In this document: piece by piece, positions 1 to 7,136 of the stretch | Layout: each line of letters opens with the position of its first letter | Numbering within the stretch: position 1 is the first letter of the stretch | DNA from: CAWUJK01 sp964586815 | Lineage (GTDB): Bacteria > Patescibacteriota > Gracilibacteria > BD1-5 > UBA6164 | Assembly (NCBI GenBank): GCA_964586815.1 | Contig: CAZPIB010000043.1 | Span: 1 to 7,764, forward strand | Reading direction: 5' to 3' | DNA: 7,764 nucleotides | The notes under the pieces: generated by a model | The model's database searches: none | The model's input: the letters and a program-made list of their open reading frames with translations, nothing else | Told to the model about the DNA's origin: nothing | Program-made: the position numbers and the translations under genes

Positions 1-1085
1 TTTGGAAGTCTGTTAATTAGCCTTTCTGAATTATTTTCAATTAAGTTTAAACTTAAGTCTAAAATACTTTGAGAACTTCTATAATTATCTTTCAAAACTA
101 TAAAATTTGTATCTTTATAGTTTAGTGAAAAATCAAGCATATTTTCAATATTTGCCCCTTGAAATCTATAAATTGACTGGTCATCATCTCAAACTACCAT
201 TATATTATTTTCCTCTCAAACTGACAAAATCAAGTCCATAACTTTGTTTTGAGAATTATTTGTATCTTGATACTCATCAAGCATTATAAATTGATATTTT
301 TCAGCTAAAGTTTGCTTTAAATCCTCATCTTTTTCAAGTCTTTGCACTACAAAATTTATCATATCAGAAAAATCATAAAGACTATTTTCTCTTAAATATT
401 CACTATAAATTTTATAAATAAAATTTAGTTCTGTTAATTTTGTAATATGTTTTTTATAAGCATCAGAATCTTTTTTTGTTCTTTTTTCTAAATCCCTAAT
501 TCTTTTATTAGTTTTTAAATCTTCTAATTTTTGATTATAATCAGTTCTTAATTCTGAAATGATTTTTTCAAATTTATCTGGAGATACTCATTCTCACTTT
601 AATTTTCAAATCCTATCTTTTATATCTCTTAAATACAAATATCTGTCAAAAGCTGTAAATAATTCTATAATATTATTATTTTTAATATTTTCATCTAAAA
701 TTTTAGTCAAAACTTCCAAACTTTCTATATCATCAATAGTTGAAGCAGCTTTAAACTCAGCAAATTTTTCTGGATAACTTGTGATTATATCTTGAGAAAA
801 AGAGTGAATTGTTGAAACTTTTACTCTATAAGCATCTGTCCCGATAAATTTCAAAAGTCTTTTTTTGATAGCAATAACTCAAGCTTCAGTAAAAGTTGTA
901 ATCAAAATATTCTCAGGATTCACTCACCCTTTCAAAATAATATTTGCTGTCCTCATACCAATAATTTGAGTCTTCCCTGCCCCTGGCCCAGCCACAACCA
1001 TTACTGGCCCATAAATTTGCTCCACAACTTCTTTTTGAGCAGTATTTAGTTTTTTAAATTCTTGTATGTAAAAGTTTTTTTGCAT
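1..1085 (-). CDS. uvrD: UvrD/PcrA-type superfamily 1 DNA helicase, C-terminus off the left edge
   Basis: This is an ATP-dependent 3'-5' DNA helicase of the UvrD/Rep/PcrA family, acting in the cytoplasm in excision and mismatch repair and fork rescue. From the ATG at 1085, 361 complete codons are present, roughly the first half of a typical protein. Visible motifs are the N-terminal LNTAQKEV (Q-motif region), Walker A GPGAGKT (residues 33-39), motif Ia TTFTEAG (63-69), STIHSF (91-96), the Walker B/DEXX box LDEYQDT (269-275), motif III VVGDDDQSIYRFQGAN (297-312) and motif IV NYRSS (334-338). Seven in-frame UGA codons read as Gly, including the invariant Gly of VVGDDDQ. The style (TFTEAG, FIGTDAY) resembles helicases of Patescibacteria as I know them. 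It is the last gene of a cluster, starting 14 nt after the transglutaminase-like gene. No Shine-Dalgarno motif precedes the ATG. The 5' end is richer in G+C than neighbouring genes. The family call is firm; UvrD versus PcrA or a paralogue cannot be settled without the C-terminus. Confidence 0.93.
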
Positions 1086-1099
1086 AAATTTTAATTATT

Positions 1100-2769
1100 T
1101 TATTTAAATTCTATACTATGAGCTAGTCTATAGCTAGTATTTCATTTTTTATCTATCCATTTAAAAAAATATTTTCATTCTAAATCATAGTTTAATTGTT
1201 CAAGTAAATTTTCTAAATCAATATTTTCAAGTTCAAAAAAGTTTAGTTTAGTAATTTGTCTTTTTTTTCAGTCTTTTGTAAATGAGAAATTTGATACTGT
1301 TTTCATTGGTAGAATTTTTCAAAAATTTTCTAGTGTGATTTTTTCACTATTTTTTATATTAAATTCTCTCTTGAAATTTATTAAATTAAATAAATTAAAA
1401 TCTTGATCTTTATACTTATAGCTAATTTCATAAAGATTTCTTAAAACAATTTTTTTTCTTTCCTCTAAACTTAAGCTTTTTAAGTATTTAGGAAGAGTAT
1501 TTAAATCAAATCTATTTGTATAAAAAATATCTTTAGGCATATTAAAATATTTATACTCATATATATTTCTATCTCTTGTAGCTCAAACTGGATCATCAAA
1601 AGTTGGATCATAAAATCTATCTCAAATTTTTACCCAGGCATGTCAGACTTCTGGAAAATCTTCTGCATCAATAACAAATCACCTTATAACTTCGACATCA
1701 TTTATTCAAGAAAACATAAGCATATACACCATAAGTTTTGCATATCAATCACAAACTCATTGCTTATTTAAAAATGTTTCAATTCAAGAAAAGATTTTGT
1801 AATTATTAAAATCTATTTCTTTTGAATAGCTAATATTACTTATAATATAAGCATAAATAACTTTTATTTTTTCTTCATCTCTTAAATTTGAAGTTAATTT
1901 TTTTGATAAATTCTTTAATTTTATAAATTCTTCATCGTAATTTATATCAGATCTAATTCTTAAATCATCTTTTACTTCTTCAAGAAAATAATATTTATTT
2001 TGTATGTCTGAAATAATATAATCACTAATTAATCTAATTCTTTTAGGATTTATAGCAAAAGCTATTTTTCAATTTTCTCTTACATATAATAATGCAGAAT
2101 TTAAATCAATATTGTTATGTTTTAAATCCCTTAATCAAATATTACTATAATCTGAAAAGTAGACAAATTTATTAAATTTATATGTATACCAAACTCCATT
2201 TTCTATAAAAAGATGGTTTTCCTGATAGCTAATATTTTGAAAATATTGTGAAAAAGAATATTGGTGTATAATTTTTTTATTTTTATTTTTTTCTGCTAGA
2301 AACTTTTTTGTATAAAAATTTATTTTTTTATTTTCTGTTTTTTTATTTTCTGTTTTTTTTTCTAAATTATTTAAAATAATTTCTTTTCTTAATTTAAAAA
2401 TTTTATTTTTATTTAAATATAAAAATTGATTAATTCTATTTTTTACTTCTTTATTATTTCTATATTTTTTTAAATTCTTAAATTTTTCTAACTTTTTATT
2501 TAATCAATTTAAAATAACTACTACTTCTTTTTTAGAATTATNNNNNNNNNNNNNNNNNNNNNNNNNNNNNNNNNNNNNNNNNNNNNNNNNNNNNNNNNNN
2601 NNNNNNNNNNNNNNNNNNNNNNNNNNNNNNNNNNNNNNNNNTTATCTTTTTTGATATTTTCATATAATTTATTATATAAATAATCAACTTTTGGATTAAT
2701 TTCCAAAGCAAAAGAACTGCTTATCATAAAAATAAACAAAAAAACAAAAACTAATAATTTTTTTATCAT
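1100..2769 (-). CDS. Secreted transglutaminase-like (papain-fold) protein, interrupted by a scaffold gap
   Basis: The N-terminus (ATG at 2769) has two Lys and a long hydrophobic stretch ending in SSSFA, a good Sec signal peptide, so the product should be exported. After 42 codons comes a 100-N gap. The reading frame resumes at 2539 for 479 residues to a TAA at 1102-1100. Post-gap numbering: a Lys-rich, probably coiled region (about 1-90), a middle region of unknown fold, then the transglutaminase core with Cys263 in QGVCDGYA, His300 in VGHAWVKI and Asp311 in FYDPTFDD, the classic Cys-His-Asp triad order. A 160-residue C-terminal extension follows. Fifteen UGA codons read as Gly, two of them inside the Cys motif. 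Family members cleave or crosslink peptides, often at cell surfaces; the substrate is unknown. It starts 4 nt after the S41 protease gene. That both sides of the gap are one gene is an inference: frames do not match across exactly 100 N, but that gap length is a convention. Confidence 0.82.
2542..2641. other. Assembly gap of exactly 100 N
   Basis: One hundred consecutive N separate two contigs joined by a scaffolder; this length normally means the real distance is unknown. The gap lies inside the transglutaminase-like gene, and reading straight through it gives a false TAG stop at 2521-2523. The true frame on the left side is offset from the right side by the arbitrary N count. Confidence 0.99.
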
Positions 2770-2773
2770 AATA

Positions 2774-4327
2774 TTATCTTAATTTTAAAGCTTTTTGTAA
2801 TTGAATATCTTTACTTTTTTCTACTCAATATTTCTCCATTTCCATTACTATATCAGGAGTAATTCATATTTTATTAATTCAAGTTTTTGTTTTTCAAGTA
2901 TACCAAGTAGCAACTGTATATTTTAAACTTGATCAATCTTTATAGCTTTTTATAGTTTGAACAGAACCTTTTCAATGTGATTGTTCTCATATAACTGTAG
3001 TTTTTGGGAAATAATCTTTTAAGGTTCAAATAAAAATTTCTGATGCTGATGCTGTTCAAGAATTTTGTAAAACAACAAGCTTATATTTAGAAAAATCAAT
3101 ATCATTATAACCTTTTGATCTATATTTGGTTTGTGAGTTATGATATTTAACAATAGCAGTTGCTTCTCATTTTGGAACAAAATGTGATAATATACTAGAT
3201 ACTTCATCTAAATATCATCATCAATTTCACCTTAAATCAAAAATAATTTTATTAATATTTTTATCAGTTTTTAATATTTCTAGACTTTTCCTGAATTCAG
3301 AAGAAATTTTAGGTCAAAAAAACTTCATTTTTATATAAAGAGTTGTAGGATTTAATTTTTTAGATTCAATCTCTGTAAGAATTATTCTTGCTCTAATAAC
3401 TTCCAAAATTAAAATTTCATCTCATCTTTTTATAGTTAAAACAACCTTTGTTCAAGCAGGACCTTTAATCCATGAAACTACTTCACTTAATCAATTTTTT
3501 TCAGTTATTTTTTTTTCATCAACATGAGTTACAATATCTCCTCACTTTAATCAAGCTTTTTCAGATGGAGAACCTGGCATTGGTGAAACTATTTTTAAAA
3601 CTCCTGGGGATTCCATATCAACATAGGATCAGATTCATTCATATTCTCAAGTCAAAGCCTCATTAAATTTTTTATTATCAATTGCTGGGAAAAAAGTAGT
3701 AAATTTATCTCAAGTTCATTTTGCTAAACCTTTTATGGCCTCCTCAATCATTTTATTTTTATCTAAATTATCTCTATTATAGTGTCATCTTAATAAAGTT
3801 TTATATACATCAGCAAAAATTTCTTTTTTAGTATTTAGTTTAATTCATTTTTTATTTAGTGAAAAATCACTTTTAGTTATTTGTAATCTATTTTTTATAT
3901 TTTCAAAATCTTGAAAAATTGCATTTCTTCATTTAAGTTTATTTATTTCTCAATCTTTAATTAAATTTACTTTATAATTTTTTTCAGCAAATCTGTAAAA
4001 TGCAAAAGCATTTATTTTCTTATCTAAATTAAGTCTTATAGAGTTATTATTTATAATATCTACAAAAACTAATTTTTGCAGACTACTATAAATTTTACTA
4101 CTTTTTTCTATTCAAGTAAATTGTAAGTCAATATATTTATAACTTTCTGGAATTTTATTTTTATACATTTGTCCAAAAAATATAAGCATTTCTCAAACAT
4201 TTATTTCTAATTTTTGTTTTTCAAAATTTTCTTTTGAAATAATTGTTATAGAGCTAGCTTCTAGAATATTTATATTGAATATTATAAATAAAAAGACTAA
4301 TATTATACTAAGATTTTTTTTAAACAT
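2774..4327 (-). CDS. Secreted C-terminal processing protease, S41 family, with PDZ domain
   Basis: This is a 517-residue serine protease of the CtpA/Prc type, which trims or degrades exported proteins outside the membrane. Residues 1-24 form a signal peptide (hydrophobic core, then LEA before SS). Residues 25-165 are an N-terminal region with a weak resemblance to S-layer-homology modules (my impression only). Residues 171-225 match the S41 N-terminal helical part (KGTGDKFTTFF). The PDZ domain spans about 226-310 (EYEGIGSYV, GSPSEKAGLKGGDIV). The catalytic domain spans about 311-492 with DLRGNGGG (365-371), the nucleophile Ser427 in NSGTASASE, the general base Lys453 in GEQSHGKGSVQ, and ATWYTG near 473. 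Ser and Lys have close to the usual family spacing. The gene has 31 in-frame UGA (Gly) codons against 8 GGN. It is first in the cluster, 4 nt before the transglutaminase-like gene, and follows a hairpin that separates it from the upstream membrane-protein gene. Confidence 0.93.
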
Positions 4328-4362
4328 ACTTTATATATTAAAATTAAAATTAACTAATAAAT

Positions 4363-4368
4363 AGTATA
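4363..4368 (-). promoter_or_regulatory. Possible -10 element for the S41-transglutaminase-uvrD cluster
   Basis: TATACT on the minus strand lies 35 nt upstream of the S41 start codon and just beyond the terminator-like hairpin, a sensible place for a new promoter. No good -35 hexamer sits 16-18 nt further upstream. In such AT-rich DNA a -10-like hexamer is cheap, so this is tentative. Confidence 0.3.
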
Positions 4369-4373
4369 TTGAA

Positions 4374-4409
4374 AAACTAAAAAAATAAACTTTTTTTTAG
4401 TTTATTTTT
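4374..4409. terminator. AT-rich hairpin with T-tracts on both sides (probable intrinsic terminator)
   Basis: A perfect 10-bp stem pairs 4381-4390 with 4400-4409 around a 9-nt loop. An alternative perfect 12-bp stem pairs 4374-4385 with 4392-4403 around a 6-nt loop, so the two structures exclude each other. In the minus-strand transcript the first stem runs into a run of seven U. The hairpin lies 17 nt after the TAA of the small membrane-protein gene and before the S41 gene, so it most likely ends the polA transcript. The stem is almost entirely A/T, as expected at this base composition. Confidence 0.6.
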
Positions 4410-4425
4410 TTTATTAATTAATTAT

Positions 4426-4647
4426 TTAAAAGATTAATTCCATTCATCAAAAAGGATATAAAATTCATAAAAATATTAAAAATAAAGCCATTAATATTAA
4501 TATAAAATAAGTTCATCATCTTCAAATATATTTTTCTGCCCAATAAAAATTACCTGTCCAAGATTTTACTAATCTTCGGTATTTCAATATTAATACTCAA
4601 ATTCCTATAAAAAGTATAGCATAAAATATATCTACAAAAACATCCAT
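4426..4647 (-). CDS. Small two-helix membrane protein, 73 aa
   Basis: This short gene is split by seven UGA codons and appears only with UGA=Gly. The ATG is at 4647-4645 and the TAA at 4428-4426. The protein has a hydrophobic helix at about residues 6-21, a basic and aromatic loop containing KYRRLVKSW, NFYWAEKYIG and GRGGTY (22-47), and a second hydrophobic helix at about 48-64. The WAExYxGxGGTY pattern recalls small uncharacterised membrane proteins I have seen in other Patescibacteria, which supports a real conserved gene; I cannot name a family. The loop has several Lys and Arg, so it probably faces the cytoplasm. It begins 25 nt after polA and is followed by a terminator-like hairpin, so it is probably co-transcribed with polA. 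Function unknown. Confidence 0.78.
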
Positions 4648-4672
4648 TAGTTTATTTTAGTGTATAAAAATT

Positions 4673-6121
4673 TTATTTAGTTTCTTTCCAATTATTAGCT
4701 ATTTTAAAATCAACTTTTAGTCTTACTGATTTATTATCTAAAATATTTTCCATAATATTTGTAATATTTTTTTCTAATATTTTTTCTTCTTTTGAATTAA
4801 AGACATCAAATACTAGTTCATCATGAACTTGCATAATCATTTTTGATTTAAGGCTCTCTTGTTTTAAATAGTTATGAATTTTAATCATAGCAATTTTTAT
4901 AATATCAGCAGAAGTTCCTTGGACTGGCATATTAATTGCTTCTCTTTGTGCTGTTTGTTTTATAATTTTATTAGAATCCAAGATTCATTTTATAAACCTT
5001 TTTCTTCAAAAAAGTGTTTCTACATAAGAGTTTTTTTCACATCCTTTAATTACATCATCTAAATATTCTCTTACTTTAGGATAAGATTCAAAAAATTTTT
5101 TTATATAAATATTAGCTCCCCCTACTGAGATATTTATCATTTTTGAAAGTCCAAATCCAGAAATTCAATAAACTACTCAGAAGTTTACAGCTTTTGCTAT
5201 TTTTCTATCTGTAGTTCAAATTAATTCTGCAGTTCTAGTATGAATATCAAATCATCTATTAAAAGCTTCAATTAAATTTGTATCTCAGCTCATAATTGCC
5301 AAAAGCCTTAATTCTACTTGAGAATAATCAAAAGCCATTATTTTTCATCATTCAAATCTTGAAATAAAAGCAGATCTAATTTCTCAAGCTATTCAATTAG
5401 AGCTCGGTATATTTTGCAAGTTTGGGTTAGTTGAAGAAAGTCTTCCAGTAGAAGTTACAGCTTGATTGTAGCTAGTGTGTAAAAAATCATTTTTATCAAG
5501 CAGATCAATCAATCAAATTACATAAGTAGAATTAAGTTTATTATAATGCCTATAATCTATAATTTTTTTTGCAATAGGATAACAATAAGATAATTTTTTT
5601 AAAACTTCTGCATTTACACTCCATCAAGTTTTTATTTTTTTTCATTTTGGTAATTTTAATTTACCAAAAAGAATTTCTCAAACTTGTTTTGGGGAGTTTA
5701 TGTTAAATTCTTGATCAATTTCTTCATAAATAGAATTACTTAATTTTATAATTTGATTTTCAAAAATAGATCATAGCTCTTTTAGTCTATCTCTATCAAT
5801 TTTTACTCAATTTATTTCTATATCTTTTATAGCTTCTATTAATGGAATCTCAATATCACTAAAAATTTTATTTTTTATTAAATTATCATCTTGCTGTTTT
5901 TCAAAAAGCTTATAAGTAATATAAGCATCTTCTGCACTATATTTACTAGCAATTTCTATATCAACTTCTGAAAAATCTGATAATTTTTGCTTTTTAACTA
6001 AATCATCGAAATTAATCATTTCATAATTTAAATATCTACTAGCTAATTTCTCTAAACTTAGTCATCTTACTCAAGGATTTTTTACATATTCTCAAAGTAA
6101 AGTATCATAAATTTTTGACAT
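4673..6121 (-). CDS. polA: DNA polymerase I, polymerase domain with an N-terminally truncated 3'-5' exonuclease domain
   Basis: This family-A DNA polymerase has 482 residues from ATG at 6121 to TAA at 4675-4673. Polymerase motifs are complete: TSTGRLSSTNPNLQNIP (223-239), motif A DYSQVELR (Asp265), motif B RKIAKAVNFGVVYG (Arg306, Lys310, Phe314, Tyr318), TLFGRKR (369-375) and motif C QVHDELVFDV (His433, Asp434, Glu435). The first 100 residues match only the second half of the exonuclease domain: DTLLGEY with the exo II Asp (Asp6) and the exo III pattern YSAED (Tyr61, Asp65). The exo I DxE motif and the whole 5'-nuclease domain are missing, and no coding sequence for them is visible upstream. 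Twenty UGA codons read as Gly, among them the invariant Gly of TLFGRKR and KTG. No Shine-Dalgarno motif precedes the ATG, but the next in-frame stop is at 6197-6199 and the stretch between is A/T filler. Polymerisation should work; proofreading is doubtful unless the missing half is encoded elsewhere. Confidence 0.93.
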
Positions 6122-6243
6122 AATTTTTTTTAAAATATATATTATATATAATATTATTATAATATAAAAAAATAGCAAAATAAAAAACTTATGTTTTTAA
6201 TAAATATCCAGAATATATATTATTAGATTCTTGGATTCTATAT

Positions 6244-6272
6244 TTGCTTTAAATTAAATATTATAGTATAAT
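6244..6272 (+). promoter_or_regulatory. Candidate promoter of the Lys/Glu-rich gene
   Basis: TTGCTT (6244-6249) and TATAAT (6267-6272) are separated by 17 nt, giving a perfect -10, a half-matching -35 and the ideal spacing. Transcription would begin near 6279 and leave a leader of about 18 nt before the ATG at 6297. No Shine-Dalgarno motif is present in that leader. Confidence 0.5.
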
Positions 6273-6284
6273 ATATATTATACT
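6265..6284. promoter_or_regulatory. 20-bp perfect palindrome over the -10 region, possible operator
   Basis: AGTATAATATATATTATACT reads the same on both strands and overlaps the candidate -10 of the plus-strand gene. It carries TATAAT in both orientations, so it could be a dimeric repressor site or a bidirectional -10. In such A/T-rich sequence, palindromes arise by chance more often, but the outer AGT/ACT arms include G and C. Confidence 0.35.
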
Positions 6285-6296
6285 TAATTAAATATT

Positions 6297-6866
6297 ATGA
6301 TAGTAAAAATTAATACAATTATAGATGATCCTCTTACTGAGAAAAGTCCATCTAAAGAAGATATAGAATTATTTAAAAAATCTATTGAAGATAAATTATC
6401 TGAAGAAAAGATAAAATTATTTAAAATATCTATTAAAAAAATACTATCTGAAGAAGAAGATTGAATTTTACTAAAAACATATACTATAAATATACTATCT
6501 GAAGAAGAAGAAAAAGAAGCTTTTTCTTTTTATAAAAAAAAGATCATACATATAAAAAAAGAAGAAACAAGAAAAGTAAAAAATAGTAAAGATGAGTGTG
6601 AGAATCAATATTATGTATTTAATTTTAAAAATCTTTCTGAAAAAGTAAGGCAAAATTTACAAAGTGATTATGATTTAGTTAGAATAAAATACCTTAAAGA
6701 AAGATTAATAAGATTTTTTAATGAGAGTAATAAAAAAATTTTAGAAAGCTCTTGAGATAGTATAAAAAATGATTTTAATGAATTAAAAGAACTTATGAAA
6801 GAAGAATATATAGAAAAATTTTTATTTTGAGCAAGTGAAGAATTAAAAAAATATATTTATAATTAA
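6297..6866 (+). CDS. Lys/Glu-rich hypothetical protein with internal 16-17-residue repeats, 189 aa
   Basis: The frame is open from ATG 6297 to TAA 6864-6866 with three in-frame UGA read as Gly (residues 56, 153, 178). I do not recognise a family. There is no signal peptide or membrane segment, so it is probably cytoplasmic. The protein is very rich in Lys, Glu and Ile and likely mostly helical. Residues 21-69 are three degenerate repeats, each ending in LSEE (starting at 34, 50 and 67), with a pattern like xDIELFKKSIEDKLSEE. The C-terminal half (about 105-189) looks like an ordinary amphipathic helical domain (FKNLSEKVRQNL, YLKERLIRFF). It is divergent from polA, has a plausible promoter, and ends inside a terminator hairpin, so it seems to be a single-gene transcript. 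G+C is only about 19% over the first 180 bases by hand count. Confidence 0.72.
6357..6503 (+). repeat. Three degenerate in-gene repeats of 48, 48 and 51 nt
   Basis: Units at 6357-6404, 6405-6452 and 6453-6503 each end in a copy of CTATCTGAA or TTATCTGAA and encode a 16- or 17-residue segment with the core LSEE. The first two units are clearly related along their whole length (ELFKKSI and KLFKISI); the third is more diverged. This suggests tandem duplication within the gene. Confidence 0.65.
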
Positions 6867-6880
6867 ATATATTTTTTTAA
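6843..6880. terminator. Perfect 16-bp inverted repeat, probable bidirectional terminator
   Basis: Positions 6843-6858 pair perfectly with 6865-6880 around the 6-nt loop ATAATT. The arms are A/T only, with a seven-base T run in the 3' arm on either strand. The TAA of the plus-strand gene (6864-6866) lies at the loop/arm edge, and the TAA of the convergent minus-strand reading frame (6879-6877) lies in the other arm. The placement between convergent genes suggests one hairpin ends both transcripts. Confidence 0.62.
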
Positions 6881-7130
6881 TCTTGATATTCCTCTTTTAA
6901 ACTATTTTTATTATTAAAAATAACTCATCATAATTTTTTTGATAAATGGTTATTCATACTTTCAAAAATCTCTTCTCTAAGCAGTGGATTTACTTTTCTA
7001 ATTCTCTGAAAGTCAAAGTACTTACTGGAATTGCATTTTTGAAATATCATAATTTGTATTTATGGTCATTTCTCATATCCAAAATATAGTTGATACTGTA
7101 CAAAAGAGCAGTGGAGATAATATTAAACAG
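6877..7130 (-). pseudogene. Frameshifted remnant of an unrecognised gene
   Basis: Two overlapping minus-strand frames look like parts of one protein. The upstream frame (7130 down to a TAA at 6992-6990) gives text such as LDMRNDHKYKLGYFKNAIPV and STLTFRELEK. The downstream frame, ending in TAA at 6879-6877, gives VNPLLREEIFESMNNHLSKK. They join smoothly as RELEK-VNPLL if one A is added to the AAAA run near 6993-6997. Read alone, the downstream frame could start at ATG 7050 and encode 57 aa. No start codon is evident before 7130: TAA CAA TAA from the preceding gene's end lies just upstream in the same frame. By hand count 6961-7140 has 50 G+C of 180, clearly more than the neighbouring plus-strand gene, which fits foreign origin. 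I do not recognise the family. A sequencing indel in the A run is possible. Confidence 0.42.
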
Positions 7131-7136
7131 TTATTG

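Larger units (their letters stand above)
6122..6296. other. Divergent intergenic region, very AT-rich
   Basis: This 175-bp spacer separates divergent polA and the Lys/Glu-rich gene. It contains several TATAAT-like hexamers on both strands (for example around 6145-6165 for the polA side), too many to choose one by eye. It encodes nothing resembling the missing N-terminal part of PolA. The direct repeat GATTCT-TG-GATTCT lies near 6226-6240. The 20-bp palindrome at 6265-6284 and the candidate promoter at 6244-6272 are listed separately. Confidence 0.6.

Noticed and set aside
559..777. Plus-strand open frame of 72 codons.
   Set aside because: It is antisense to the uvrD coding sequence, where helicase motifs prove the minus-strand frame.
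2308..2350. Short tandem repeat in the transglutaminase-like gene encoding KKTEN twice.
   Set aside because: It is a two-copy low-complexity A/T stretch in a Lys-rich linker, expected at this base composition.
3019..3207. Minus-strand open frame of 62 codons out of frame with the S41 protease.
   Set aside because: It overlaps the S41 catalytic Ser region in a different frame; the in-frame reading gives the known motif.
3472..3666. Plus-strand open frame of 64 codons.
   Set aside because: It lies antisense to the PDZ domain of the S41 protease and shows no protein-like pattern of its own.
4874..5062. Plus-strand open frame of 62 codons.
   Set aside because: It is antisense to conserved PolA sequence (TLFGRKR to the region before motif C).
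1100..6121. Genes degraded by many nonsense mutations.
   Set aside because: All interruptions are UGA, never TAA or TAG, catalytic motifs are intact, and frames are kept throughout.
6206..6240. Imperfect hairpin CCAGAAT / ATTCTTGG in the polA upstream region.
   Set aside because: The stem is short with a bulge and has no T-tract or gene-end context, so it is not supported as a terminator or regulatory element.
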